Source of the DNA: Theodoxus fluviatilis
Lineage: Eukaryota; Mollusca; Gastropoda; Cycloneritida; Neritidae
Assembly: GCA_034096865.1 (NCBI GenBank)
Contig: JAWQFJ010000498.1
Location: 118,501 to 182,500, forward strand
Direction: 5' to 3'
Length of the DNA stretch: 64,000 nt
Below the pieces are notes generated by a model. The model did not search any database. It was not told the origin of the DNA and saw only the letters and a list, made by a program, of their open reading frames with translations. Each line of letters begins with the position of its first letter. Position 1 is the stretch's first letter. The position numbers were made by a program, and so were the translations under genes. Positions 1 through 11,097 of this stretch are shown here, one piece after another.

Positions 1-323
1 CACCAGACAATTTGGGACAAAAGTATCATCATTTTAAGGAGTACTTGTTTGAACATTTTCTGCATTTGTCAGTTTTTGAATCAATCTGCTGTAAAAATAA
101 TAAAAAGAATGAGATTTTTTTACAACGGGTGTATTGTGCGGGAGTTTGGTCATGTGCCATACACTTTTCTCTTTAAAATTGTCATGTATCACAGTACGCT
201 AGGTCATGGAAAATGTTGTTGAAGGTCATGGAAAGTCATGGAAAAGTCATGGAATTTTGTATCTAAAAACCTGTACGAACCCTGTGTGTGTGTGTCTGTG
301 CACTCACACACATTTCTGCCTAG
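1..323. other. Intron sequence at left edge
   Basis: I see no exon or recognisable element here. The 3' end has a pyrimidine-containing stretch, tttctgcctag, which I take as the splice acceptor of the first exon in the window. Confidence 0.5.
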
Positions 324-510
324 CTTACCTGCTTCTGGATCACAAGCTCAGGCCTGCATGTCAAGCCAGTGTTCGTGTTGCAGATGTGCAGGGCAGCGAG
401 CTGGTGGTGGTGGTACACCCTGTGGACTTGAAGAAAGAGCAGGTGGACCTGTCCACCAGCCTCAATGCCCTCTGTGTGTCGGAGGGCTATGCTGTCCGCA
501 TCGGGGACTG
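324..510 (+). CDS. Tudor protein exon 1 (of those in window)
   Basis: Encodes the end of an extended Tudor domain, including QASVRVADVQGSELVVVVHP and the typical closing element SLNALCVSEGYAVRIGD. Acceptor tttctgcctag and donor ACTG|GTAAGA. It starts with the last two bases of a codon and ends in phase 2. The exact acceptor is the least certain part; an AG at 350-351 is an alternative. A piggyBac-type element begins only about 30 bp after the donor. Confidence 0.8.
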
Positions 511-541
511 GTAAGAAACTTAACTCCATGCTTGCTCTTAA
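511..541 (+). other. Short intron stub and TTAA target site
   Basis: The donor GTAAGA at 511 is followed within 30 bp by TTAA (538-541), the left target-site copy of the element at 542-3451. Confidence 0.6.
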
Positions 542-800
542 CCCTTATCGTGGTAAGCACGGCATTTGCCGCGCTCGCCTTCGTGGTCCGCCAGTGGTAA
601 GCGCGGCATATGTCGTTTCTGACACCACGTGCGTTCTGGCTCTCTCCAAGTAGAAGCCTATCATATAGCTCTACGTTTACTGATGCCAGTTCATGCAGAA
701 GAGGCTTCTCTACAGTCTACAGCTTGGCCAATCAACAATCAGGGCGGTTCTATGCGCGTTATAGTAGAAATTATGGTCTACATCCTGTACGAATCGAAAT

Positions 801-1306
801 GGACGCTCGAGGCAACATGTCGCGATCGCAAAATCTGTTCGAAGATTTTAATCCTTCAGCTGCCGAAGATGAAGATGATGAGTAAACTTTGGATGAAATA
901 ATCAGGCAAGCTATAATTAGTTCTAGAATGCCGATCTCAAGCTGCGAGTGATCGAGAGGTAGGAGAAGATGATAGGGAGGGGTGGATGCGAACAGCTGAT
1001 GAGCGGCTAATCGTGCCGTTCACGAGATCGACTGACGCTGAGCCAATTGACTTTTTCAATCTATTCCTGGACGATACAGTTTTTAATTTGCTTATGGAGC
1101 AAACAAACATGTATGCTGAGAGGAAACTGGAAAGCAACGAGCCGTTTCCTCATTCGCGATTGTTACACTGGTCGCCTGTCAGCTGTGACGAAATGAAAAC
1201 ATTCCTTGCTCTTGTGATTCTCATGGGCATCGTTGTGAAATCGTTCATCTCAGCATATTGGAGCACAGATGGAGTCGATATAGCAATTTTCTTGATGCTT
1301 TTGTAG
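801..1306 (+). pseudogene. piggyBac transposase N-terminal fragment
   Basis: An acidic leader (FEDFNPSAAEDEDDE, ending in a stop at 885) is followed in another frame by a block with the N-terminal signature of DDE_Tnp_1_7 transposases: IDFFNLFLDDTVFNLLMEQT, then EMKTFLALVILMGIV and AYWSTD. The frame stops at 1306 before the region that would hold the catalytic aspartates. It is broken by at least one frameshift and a large deletion and cannot make an active enzyme. Confidence 0.75.
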
Positions 1307-1481
1307 TATTGCTGGTGTGAGGTAAGTTTTTGAAAATGTTTGTGTAGTGTGTAATGCCTTCTTGTGTCTCAATGACAAAAATCAGTAGAATTTTTCAGTT
1401 TTATTACAGACAAATGATCAAATCATGAATGTAGGAGACAAACTTTACTGCAGACTGTTTTCATGGTGAATTATCTAAATA

Positions 1482-2105
1482 ATAGGGTAACATAGAGCGT
1501 CCTTCAGGAATTCCGGTTCAGAATAATCTTCTATCGTAATGAGGCATTCTTGCATTCTACGTCACACCTTGTGCTGTCACGTGACATCCGGTGTCTGCGA
1601 TATGGTAATTCACAAGTTTCGCCGGAACGTATTCCTTCAAAACGGACGTTTTGCAAGACTCCTGTTTGGTGAGTATTTTTGCATTCTTCCCTTGTCCTAA
1701 CGTTACTGTAATCACAAGAAAATGATACCATGTCGTTTCAACTGCTGATTTGTAAAATTAAATGGCTTGACTGACAAACAGTAAACATTTCAGGCGTAGT
1801 TTAGTCGACCAACTGCTTCGACTACGGCGACCCAAAAGATGTCTCACTTCACGTTTTAAATTGCTCGATTTTCCTTACTAGTTAATCAAAACATCAAGTT
1901 ATGCGATGCTTGCCTTATTTTATGGGTAAATGGAAAGTCTGATGCTAAATGTATGGTTATTTAATCGTCAGACGGCTATTTTGTGAAATGTGACCCAATT
2001 CGATTCCATACATCGTGATCGTGATGCGTGATGCGCGCGCACCCTCATTACATATCAGATTATTCTGAACCGGAATTCCTGAAGGACGCTCTATGATTCC
2101 CTATT
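1482..2105. mobile_element. Foldback MITE with ~50-bp terminal inverted repeats
   Basis: The left arm AATAGGGTAACATAGAGCG (from 1482) continuing through CCTTCAGGAATTCCGGTTC is repeated inverted at 2056-2105. Weaker inverted similarity (GTAATGAGG) continues inward to about 65 bp. There is no coding potential. I could not fix a target duplication with confidence. It is nested in the piggyBac-type element at 542-3451. Confidence 0.8.
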
Positions 2106-2478
2106 GATGCTATTCAGTTTCTACATTTGCAATAATTTGAGGAATATTGCTTAAGATGAAAGGGAGTATAGGTAATCAGAATTACTTCATTTTGCCTCTC
2201 TAATGCCTGGATCATCGAATTTGCATTGTAATTTAAAGAGTGCATTTTGGTAAAAGAAAATAATACATTAGTATGCACAGATGATTAAAGCAAACATCCA
2301 GTAGGGTTTATAGGGTATTTACCCACTATTGCATAGTGATTTACCTGTTTTATTTCTCAAGAAGTGAAAAACACACAAATGTTTACCATTTAAAATTTGA
2401 CCTAAAAAAATCAGGATTTGAATAAAGACCATGAAATGCACACCAAAATATTGTTCATTCAATTTCAAGCATTTTGTG

Positions 2479-3318
2479 TTTTTGACTCACATGCGAAGCA
2501 AAAGTGAGTCTATGTACTCACCCGTTTCGGGCGTCCGGGCGTCAGAAAACTTTAACGTTGGATTTTTCTCGGAGACTATTAAGTCTATCAATACCAAATG
2601 TGGCTTGATGGTGTATGATGACAAGGCCTCAAAAAACATACATAGTGACTTGTCCTTGCTTCAAGGTCAAGGTCGCAGTGGCCATAAATGTTGTCTAAAA
2701 AACAGTCATTGTTCACATTTTCTCAATTTTCTCTGAAGTTTTTGAGATTGGATACCTGACCTTTATATGGTATATAGGGCAAAGTAAGCCCTATCTTTTA
2801 ATACCAGTTTGGTTGACCTTGCTTCAAGGTCAAGGTCACAGGAGCTCTTCAAAGTTGGATTGTATACATATTTTGAAGTGACCTTGACCCTGAACTATAT
2901 AAGATAACTGTTTCAAACGTTATAATTATGTGGGGCACATGTTATACTTTCATCATGAGACACATTTGGTCACATATCATCAAGGTCAAGGTCACTTTGA
3001 CCCTTATGAAATGTGACCAAAATGGGGTAGTGACCCACAAAAAAGTGACCATATCTCATGGTAGAAAGTGCCAATAAGCACCATTGTGCTTCCTATGTCT
3101 TGAATTAACAGCTTTGTGTTGCATGACCTTGGATGACCTTGACCTTGGGTCTAGGTCACATGTATTTTGGTAGGAAAAATGTGTAAATCATTTCTTAGTG
3201 TATGATGTCATTGGTAGGTTAAGTTGTTTGACCTTGACCTTGAAGGTCATCTGAAGGTCAAGGTCATAAAAAGGTCAAGGTCAAGCATGTGAGTCGTATG
3301 GGCTTTGCCCTTCTTGTT
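2479..3318 (+). mobile_element. Helentron/HINE-like element, copy 1
   Basis: Begins TTTTTGACTCACATGCGAAG and ends with GCATGTGAGTC, then the small hairpin GGGCTTTGCCC, then TTCTTGTT. GACTCACATGC is inverted between the two ends, and the 5' end also folds on itself (GACTCAC..GTGAGTC). The body is full of AAGGTCA/TGACCTT. No target duplication is visible. Terminal hairpin, short subterminal inverted repeats and T-rich flanks resemble Helentron-derived non-autonomous elements; the class is my inference. Confidence 0.75.
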
Positions 3319-3455
3319 ACTTTATGTGTCTATCTGTAACAGTTCATCAGCAATCTCAAAGTTAATGGAAGGTGTGCGTGTTGCTCAATTTGCTCGTGTT
3401 TTAGCACCACTGGCAGCCCATAACGTCACCGTTTTAGCACCACTGTAAGGGTTAA

Positions 3456-5147
3456 TTGGACAGTGAGGCAGTTTCAGCAGTGGTCTGTAGAGGGACTGGA
3501 AGGAGCTGTCACCCATGGCAAGCTTGCTGTTACACTGAGGAACTGTTGTGAAGGAGGTCCTGTTCTTAAGCTTCCGGTATGCGAAAAATGCAAGCAAGCA
3601 CCACCACTTCACTTTCATGGCTAATTGTGGACAATCCACATAATATTGCCAATAACGACAAGAAGGAAAGTTGTTTATAAAGGTTTCAAGAATGTGGGTG
3701 TAATTTGGTGTTAATCTGCCTGATTTCCGCCGAGAAAATACAAGCTGATTACGTAAAAGCACCCTTCGCCGCTACCGACACGCGATGGCACGGCAGAGTT
3801 TTGCATTTCACAACTCGGGTTGGTCTCTTCAAAACACTCGTCCGTCGAAGTTTCTCATTGGATCAAGTTGAAACTTTACAACCAATCAGAGAAAAGATTG
3901 CTCTTTCTTTCGGTATGCGTGCTAACTTCCGGTCAAAATTGAAAGGCGAGTTATGGAGGAAAGTTCGAATGACATCGGACATTTTTGTAAAATTTGCTCA
4001 CTCCCGCTTTTCCGATCATTTCGAACAGACACCCTCGGATTCTACAAGATTTTCTCTTTCCAACGCTATATTGGATGTTAATGTATGATGAATCAAGCGC
4101 CCGGATTGTGCGCTTGATAGGAGAAAACGGACGGAAATTTTCCACATGTCTGTGTGTACATTGGACGCAATGGCGATGTGTAGACGCGTGCGTGATTTCC
4201 ACATTCAGCAAGCTTTCATGCTTGTTTTATCAGCTAAACTTCTGCAACTTCGCAAGTATCAAGTCCAAGGATAAAAACAGCGATTTCTAGGAGTTTTTCA
4301 TCCCAATCAAAGCCTGCTCATTTATCCTTACACCCCTCGCGTGGTCTTTTTTTAGCACTGCCAAGCGATTCTCGTGAACTTTAAGTAGTCCTTGAGGGAG
4401 CATGGGTGTCGACTGTCCAAATAAGCCTACAATCATGCTGAGCGCTGTGATTTGTAGGCTGCATGTATTGTAGGCCTATTGGGGATTTTTTAATTATTAT
4501 TTTATTTTAATTTTATTTATTTTTTTTGGGGGGGGTGTGTGTCAGGAATTCCACGCATTTCACGTCGCTGAAAACAATATTAGAATCAAATGTGCATGTA
4601 TCTTGATGAGTTAAAAAAAATATTTAAAAATTTACTTTTTGGGGGAAGGATGGGGTCACTCAATGAAGCACAATGATGACAATTATGCATAATATTGGTA
4701 GAATTTCTGATGTTTTATGCATAGATACCTGAAATAAAATTCATTGTTTCATGCAAAAAAAAAACAAACATGAAAATTATGTAATCTTATGCAAATTAGC
4801 TGATGAAAATCACATCAAAAGCACTTTTTGATGACACCAGTGAATCCAGCATGTGTTTCTTAGTAAACTAGAGAAGTTTCTTTAGGATATTTCTATTGAT
4901 GGCAGAATTATGCTGAAATAGGTATAATTTCAGTGATCAGGCTGGTGCCATCCCAAATCTAGGCGTCTTCATAAATCCCACTAAATATTTTTGACCTTTG
5001 AATTACCATAACTTCGGTTCTAATTAACCGATTTCCAAAATTCAAATTGCATTGTGATAAGATCAATGAGTACTATCATCATAACTTGAAGTTATAATCA
5101 TTTGGTACATTTGAAAAAAAGGTCTGGCATTGCTGCTTAAGCATAAG
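3456..5147. other. Intron, no gene seen
   Basis: Unassigned intron sequence. A minus frame across 3385-3762 and several plus frames around 3705-4290 are short and without recognisable domains. A 9-bp perfect hairpin ATCAAGCGC/GCGCTTGAT lies at 4092-4118. AT-rich stretches occupy 4470-4800. Confidence 0.5.
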
Positions 5148-5325
5148 GAGCACCCTGTGGGATGGGGGTAAGAACAGACTCACTGTATCTCCTTATGTGA
5201 TGTTTATATAGGGAAATTGAAACTTATCTTACCCTAGCTAGCCCCAATGATTTTGTGTTCAGTGGCTGTACTTACATAGCCTACCGAGGCTGAGAGGATG
5301 TAAAGCTCCATTCACTCATTGATTT
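5148..5325 (+). repeat. SINE-like dispersed repeat, diverged copy
   Basis: Contains the family signature GGGATGGGGGTAAGAACAGA, then cttacatagcctaccgaggc, gctgagaggatgtaaagctc and a cattcactcatt tail. The same order of motifs recurs at 10785, 55140, 55925 and 58350 and inverted at 34430. Confidence 0.55.
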
Positions 5326-5539
5326 TGATTTTTCTTTGGCATAAGAAGTTTGGGTCAGAAAACTGGGAACACTGGCATAGAAGTACCATATTTAGCTCGA
5401 TTTTCCTCTTGCAACTTTTCCCACAGTTAGTTTCTTTAGTTTGACCATATGCATTTTTCAACCTATGTCAAACTGCTGGTCCTCCAGCAAAACTACAGAG
5501 GAAGTTATTGTCAGAAAGCTTGAAACTGGGGGTGCCATG

Positions 5540-6076
5540 ATAGCTGCAGCTTTCTGTCTAGTGCAGCTTTCTGTCATGCAGCTTTCTGTCTAGAGCAGCT
5601 CTCTGTCTAGAGTAGCTCTCTGTCTAGCGCAGCTCTGTCTAGAGCAGCTCTCTGTCTAGCGCAGCTCTGTCTTGCGCAGCTCTCTGTCTAGGGCAGCTCT
5701 CTGCTAGCGCAGCTCTCTGTCTAATGCAGCTCTCTGTCTACCGCAGCTCTGTCTAGCGCAGCTCTCTGTCTTGCGCAGCTCTCTGTCTAGCGCGGCTCTC
5801 TTTCTAGGGCAGCTCTCTGTCTAGCGCAGTTCTGTCTAGCGCAGCTCTGTCTTGCGCAGCTCTCTGTCTAGGGCAGCTCTCTTTCTAGGGCAGCTCTCTG
5901 TCTAGCGCAGCTCTGTCTTGCGCAGCTCTCTGTCTAGGGCAGCTCTCCGTCTAGCGCAGCTTTTTCTAGGGCAGCTCTCTGTCTAGCGCAGCTCTCTGTC
6001 TAGCGAAGCTCTCTGTCTAGGGCAGCTCTCTGTCTAGCGCAGCTCTCTGTCCAGCGCAGCTGTCTGTCTAGAGCAA
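5540..6076 (+). repeat. ~17-bp minisatellite GCAGCTCTCTGTCTAGC
   Basis: About 30 imperfect units of GCAGCTCTCTGTCTAGC with 15-bp variants lacking one CTCT and with changes such as GGGC, CTTGC or AGAGC at the junction. It lies in the intron 180 bp upstream of the 46-bp exon at 6320. Confidence 0.85.
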
Positions 6077-6319
6077 CTTTTTCCATAGTTTGAATACTTG
6101 AGTCATAGTCATGTTTACTTTTCAGCCTTAAATGAAGCCAAAGAAATCTTGCCCAGATTGCTGACATGAGTGTACATAGATGGGGAAATACACTTTGTGG
6201 CTCATAGTTTTTTCTTGCATAGAGTAGGCAGATAGAAACTTCAGTTCCTGGTTATTACAGGGAGTTGAAACTGTTTGTGTTGGATGCAGAGTTGTTGCAT
6301 CAACCCTCTGATATTGCAG

Positions 6320-6365
6320 GTCTGAAGTTGCAGCAACTCAGATGCAGAGTGAGGACTGTGACCTG
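6320..6365 (+). CDS. Tudor protein micro-exon 2 (46 bp)
   Basis: Bounded by ctctgatattgcag and CCTG|GTGAGC. Its first base completes the Trp codon split after exon 1, and the remaining fifteen codons read SEVAATQMQSEDCDL and end in phase 0, which is what the next exon needs. The phase fit is the main support, because the exon is very short. It sits between two repeat arrays, with a GT microsatellite starting 30 bp after the donor. Confidence 0.75.
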
Positions 6366-6395
6366 GTGAGCAATGGTGTCACTTTCTTGCTCTGT

Positions 6396-6397
6396 GT

Positions 6398-6429
<32 letters not shown>

Positions 6430-7007
6430 CCGTGTGTGTGTCTGTGTGCATGTCTGTGTCCGTGTGTGTGTGTGTGTGTGCATGTGTGTGTGTGTGTGCG
6501 TCCATGTGTTTGTGTCTGTGTGTGTGTGTCCGTGTGTGTGTGTGTGACCGTGTGTGTCTGTGTCCATGTGTGTGTCTGTCTGTCCGTGCGTGTGTGTCTG
6601 TGTCCGTGTGTGTGTCCCCCTTTGTGCGTGCGTGTGTGTCCGTGTCCGTGTGTGTGTGTGTGTGCGTGCATGTGTGTGTATCTGTGTCTGTGTGTCTGTG
6701 TCTGTGTGTGTGTATCTGTGTCTGTGTGTGTATCTGTGTGTGTGTGTATGTCTGTGTGCATGTGTTTGTGTGTGTGTGTGTGTGTGTCCCTGCATGCGTG
6801 CATGTGTGTGTGCATGCGTGCGTGTGTGTTCTTGTGTGTGCATGTGTGTGTGTGTGCGTGCGTGTGTCTGTGTGTGTGTATCTGTGTCTCTGTGCATGTG
6901 TGTGTATGTCTGTGTGTGTGTGTTTGTATGTGTGTTTACATGTGTGTACATGTGTGTGTGTCTCTGTGTTTGTGCATGTGTATCTGTGTGTGTGTGCATC
7001 TGTGCGT

Positions 7008-7039
<32 letters not shown>

Positions 7040-7117
7040 TAAAGTGTGTGTGCCTGTGTGTGGATGCGTGTGTGTGTGTGTGTGTGCCTGTGTGTGTGCG
7101 CATCTGTGTGTGTGGGT
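6396..7117 (+). repeat. Interrupted (GT)n microsatellite, ~720 bp
   Basis: Imperfect GT repeat interspersed with CTGTGT, CATGTG, CCGTGT and GCGTGC. It opens long Cys/Val or His/Thr frames on both strands, which I regard as non-coding. Confidence 0.95.
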
Positions 7118-7440
7118 GCATAAGCACAAGAGAATATTTTGTCAAGTGCCTGAGTGGTTTGGAGAGTAATAGTGCATACAAAAAGTTCCTACACTCTTCT
7201 CCTATGGTGGATTCATCCATGAAATCATGTCTTTAATTCTAAAAAGGTGCCTTAGAATTTTTTATAATCCCTTGGGGGCAAGAGACAAGTGCTAGTTTAG
7301 TGTCTTCAAATCTAGCTACAAACAGAGCTGACTAAGGCTGCCCTAGCCAAGCTGCAAAGGAAATGCCTCGCTGATGGCAGCACTGATGCTCAGCACTGTA
7401 GATGTTTCATAGTTCCCGTTAGACCTCTCCAAACATTTGG
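7118..7440. other. Intron, nothing recognised
   Basis: No exon or repeat signature found between the GT tract and the Helentron-like copy. Confidence 0.4.
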
Positions 7441-8298
7441 TTTTTGACTCACATGCGAAGCAAAAGTGAGTCTATGTACTGAGCCGTGTCGTCCGTCCGT
7501 CCGGGCGTCCGTCCGGGCGTCCGTAAAAAACTTAAACGTTGGATTTTTCTCGGAGACTATTAAGTCTATCAACACCAAATGTGGCATGATGGTGTATGAT
7601 GACAAGGCCTCAAAAAACATACATAGTGACTTGACCTTGCTTCAAGGTCAAGGTCACAGGAGCCATAAATGTGGTCTCAAAAACAGTCATTTTTCACATT
7701 TTCCCAATTTTCTCCCACGTTATTGAGAATGGCGACCTTAGCTACAAGTGGTATATAGGTCAAAGCAAGCCCTATCTTTTGATACCAGTTTGGTTGACCT
7801 TGCTTCAAGGTCAAGGTCACAGGAGCTCTTCAAAGTTGGATTGTATACATATTTTGAAGTGACCTTGACCCTGAACTATGGAAGATAACTGTTTCAAACT
7901 TAATAATTATGTGGGGCACATGTTATACTTTCATCATGAGACACATTTGTTCACATGTCATCAAGGTCAAGGTCACTTTGACCCTTATGAAATGTGACCA
8001 AAATGGGGTAGTGAACCACTAAAAGTGACCATATCTCATGGTAGAAAGTGCCAATAAGCACCATTGTGCTTCCTATGTCTTGAATTAACAGCTTTGTGTT
8101 GCATGACCTTGGATGACCTTGACCTTGGGTCAAGGTCACATGTATTTTGGTAGGAAAAATGTGTAAAGCATTTCTTTGTGTATGATGTCATTGGTAGGTT
8201 TAGTTGTTTGACCTTGACCTTGAAGGTCACCTGAAGGTCAAGGTCAAATAAAGGTCAAGGTCAAGCATGTGAGTCGTATGGGCTTTGCCCTTCTTGTT
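7441..8298 (+). mobile_element. Helentron/HINE-like element, copy 2
   Basis: Full-length copy of the family described at 2479-3318, with TTTTTGACTCACATGCGAAG at the start and the GGGCTTTGCCC hairpin plus TTCTTGTT at the end. I count about thirteen TCAAGGTCA sites on the two strands. Confidence 0.8.
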
Positions 8299-8482
8299 CC
8301 TCATGGTTTTTATATGACCATAATTATCCCCTAAAAAGCCATTTGCCACTAGGGTTTGCCAGTGCTGGGACAGACTTGCACCTGTCTGTCTTCCCTGAGC
8401 CTCCCCTCCCACCCCCAACCCTCTCACTGTACATGTAGATGCTTTCACAAGAAGACTGTTTTTTTAATCATTCTGGGGTTAA

Positions 8483-9886
8483 CTTTAGAGCGCCGCCGGC
8501 GCATTGATGCGCCACAGCGTACATTCCCCAGACGTCCGCCGGCGCATGAGTGCGCCGAGCGATAGTGACGTGCTTTGTTTACTTGCCTAACGCTGCCATC
8601 AAGTCATGCTGTTCTAAAAATATCACAGTCATGTGCAGGGATCACGTGGCAACAAGATCCGCCATTTTGGCGATTGAGATAACGTGGGGGAATTTTTTCA
8701 CGAAGTTGCGTCTTTCTCGTTTGTGAACGTAACTTTTTTCTTTGCCAGTATGGCGACTGACAAAGAAGTTGAAGCGCTTGTGGTGTTACATTTCGATTCT
8801 GACTCTCAGAATATGAATTCGAAGGCTTTACTGACATTGATGTGATGGGAGATGGAGGGATAGAGAGGCAAGCACGTGCTTCGACGGTGTGTTGTGTCTA
8901 AGATCGAGAGGAGCGAGAGCTTGATTCAGATGAAAATGACTCGGCTGACTTCTCTAGCGAAAGTAATTGTAAAATTTTTTGTTTTGTTTTACCCTAAAAC
9001 ATTTTCAGATGTATTTCCAAGTAATCAAAAGCTGTTGTATTCTTGAATAAATAGAGCAGTGTAGGAAAACGCAGTGCTTCGACCGATGTCAGTTGTGGTC
9101 TGTAGATCGAGACTGAGAGGAGCGGAAGCTTGATTCAGATGAAAATGACTCGGCTGACTTCCATACTGTAAGTAATTGTAGGATGTTTTGTTTTGTTTTA
9201 GTTTTACCCTAAAACATTTTCAGATGTATCTCCATTACTTGGAGACTCTATCTATGCACTTTTGCGTTTTCATCAAAAGCTGTTGTATTCTTGAATACAC
9301 AGACCTGCCAACCCACCATCATGCCAAAGAGTAGCATCCAGAGCTATTTGGAGTAGCATTGAAGAAATAGGCGTAGCCGAGGTTTGGGGGGGGGGGGGGG
9401 GGGGGGGGGGGATAAGGCTGTGAAGGCGGCACGATAAGCTGAACCGGCGGCATGAAGGGGGGGGGGGGGGGTGTTCTCCATCACGGTCAAAAGTTCAAGC
9501 ACGCGGGAAAAGCGTAGTTTTTACGGACGAGCGTAGCAGCGTAGCAAGCATGTCGAAAGCGTAGCATGCTACGCCTAAAGCGTAGCACTTGTCAGGTCTG
9601 AATACATAGAGCAGTGTAAGAAAACACAGTGAATTTGTTTGTTTTTTGTTGTTGTCTGTGTTCCAATATTTTTTTGCAGCTAAAAAAAACACATTCTATG
9701 GCATTTCATTAATTGCGCCATGTAGGCCATCCATTTTTCTACTCGCCCTCCCAAAATCTACTTCAAAGCTTGAATAGGTAATAAATGATGATTTTTAAAG
9801 TAAACATGGTGTTGAATTTGACCACACATAATAAAATGTGTGGCTCTGGGGTAAAGCAATGACGAAAATTGGCGGCGCTCGAAAGG
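8483..9886 (+). mobile_element. piggyBac-type non-autonomous element
   Basis: TTAA at 8479-8482 and 9887-9890. The ends match as inverted repeats: CTTTAGAGCGCCGCC at the left and CCTTTCGAGCGCCGCC (reverse complement) at the right. An ATG at 8750 opens a 31-codon frame (MATDKEVEALVVLHFDSDSQ...), which looks like an acidic transposase N-terminus that has decayed. Inside is a diverged tandem duplication of roughly 200 bp (around 8870-9060 and 9070-9300, sharing gcttgattcagatgaaaatg), and a CAGACCTG MITE has inserted at 9300. Confidence 0.8.
9300..9600 (-). mobile_element. CAGACCTG-end MITE, copy A
   Basis: Begins CAGACCTGCCAACCC and ends ..TTGTCAGGTCTG. It is flanked by a perfect 6-bp direct repeat AATACA (9294-9299 and 9601-9606). 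The body includes a long poly-G run at about 9389-9411 and another at 9459-9470. It is homologous, in opposite orientation, to the MITE at 11098-11474 (shared gagtagcatccagagc). Confidence 0.85.
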
Positions 9887-10183
9887 TTAAAGTAGCAAGA
9901 AACATTCTGGAAAAGAGAGATCTGAAATCTGTTCTGTCAGTTTCAGTTTTTGTTAAGATGTGCACAAATGTCCCTTTAAGCTAGAATAAATCATGTGATT
10001 GGTAGCTGTAATCTCCTCTCTTGCAAATAATATGCTATGTTTTGTGAGCTGAATATCCTTGCTTCATTCAGTGTTAATAAATGTACATACAACCATCAAT
10101 AGAGATGTGCAAGACTTTTCCACATCCCCACCACTCCCTCCCTGCTGCAAATGTCAGACTGCCTGCCTCTGTCTGCTTGACAG

Positions 10184-10455
10184 CCTTCAGCACCACTGGT
10201 CCTAGGGAAAATGGCCAAGCCTGCCCCTACCTCCAACAGGGCACGCCGGCCCCGTAATGTGCGCAAGGGCCGTATGGCTGCAAGGCTGGATCAGAAACTT
10301 GCCATCAACTTCCAGCAGCAGCTTCAGGGATTCGAGGAACCTGAGCAGACGAAGCTGTCGCCTGATGTCAATATTGAAGTGATCGTCAGCAGTTTTATGG
10401 CGCCAGACAATTTCCACCTGCAGGTTGCCACGGCTGGCCCGGACGGCCTGGATGG
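10184..10455 (+). CDS. Tudor protein exon 3
   Basis: Acceptor ctgcctctgtctgcttgacag, donor GATGG|GTGAGT; enters in phase 0 and leaves in phase 2. It encodes a basic linker with NRARRPRNVRKGRMAARLDQ, then the opening strand of the next Tudor module, PDVNIEVIVSSFMAPDNFHL. The Arg-rich stretch could be a protein- or RNA-binding linker or a nuclear signal; nothing proves which. Confidence 0.88.
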
Positions 10456-10784
10456 GTGAGTGCCATCAAAGCTTGAATAGTTGATGCCAGGATGGTTGCC
10501 ATCCCAGTAGCTGCAAGTAGGCTTTGCTTTTCATGAGTGGAATTGGGATGGTCATAGTTCGTGTTCCACATTTGTTTGTTGTTTTCAAGAATAGTCTCCT
10601 CTTGCTCTTGTGACTAACCCCAGGAATCTTTGTGACTGAGAAATTTTGGCCAATTTCACCAGACTGATTCATGTGTGCTTTGTGAATTTCATTTTCCCAA
10701 CCACCCAAAAAGTATGACACATAGGTATGCATGCTTGTCTTTCATTGGGTCTGGGAAGAAATGTGCATTGTCTGAACCTCCATG

Positions 10785-10950
10785 GAGTGCCCACTGCATA
10801 AGCCACCCCCTATGGGTTGGGGGGAAATAGTAGACCCACAGCATCTCCTCACGGGATGCATAAGAGGCGCACAACTATGGAAATCAAAGCTAATGGCTTT
10901 ACATAGCCTCTAAAGGCTGACAGGCTGTAAATCTCCATTCATCATCTACT
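10785..10950 (+). repeat. SINE-like dispersed repeat copy
   Basis: Contains ccccctatgggttgggggga, tagacccacagcatctc, taagaggcgcacaactatgg and tttacatagcctctaaaggc, then gctgtaaatctccattcatc. Same motif order as the copies at 55140 and 58350. It ends just before the CAGACCTG element at 10976. Confidence 0.65.
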
Positions 10951-11097
10951 TGTGTCAGGCTTGCTGTCCAGTGTGCAGACCTGGGTACCCGTATGTATTT
11001 TGCGTATTAATACGTGAGAAAAAATGGAATACGAAAATTACGCATCCCTCTGAAAAAATGCGCTGAAAAACATGCAGCTTTTGCTTATTCGTAAATG

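Larger units (their letters stand above)
542..3451 (+). mobile_element. piggyBac-type element, non-autonomous, with nested insertions
   Basis: Flanked by TTAA at 538-541 and 3452-3455. The left end CCCTTATCGTGGTA and the reverse complement of the right end CCCTTACAGTGGTG form imperfect terminal inverted repeats. It carries the amino-terminal part of a piggyBac transposase and lacks the catalytic domain. A foldback MITE (1482-2105) and a Helentron-like copy (2479-3318) have inserted inside it, so the element is older than both. Confidence 0.8.

Noticed and set aside
3385..3762. Minus frame with KVKWWCLLAFFAYRKLKN resembling the C-terminal part of piggyBac transposases
   Set aside because: The similarity is a few residues only, and the frame crosses the TTAA boundary of the element at 542-3451, on the strand opposite to its transposase.
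6338..7236. Long Cys/Val and His/Thr frames
   Set aside because: Translation of an interrupted GT microsatellite in several frames.
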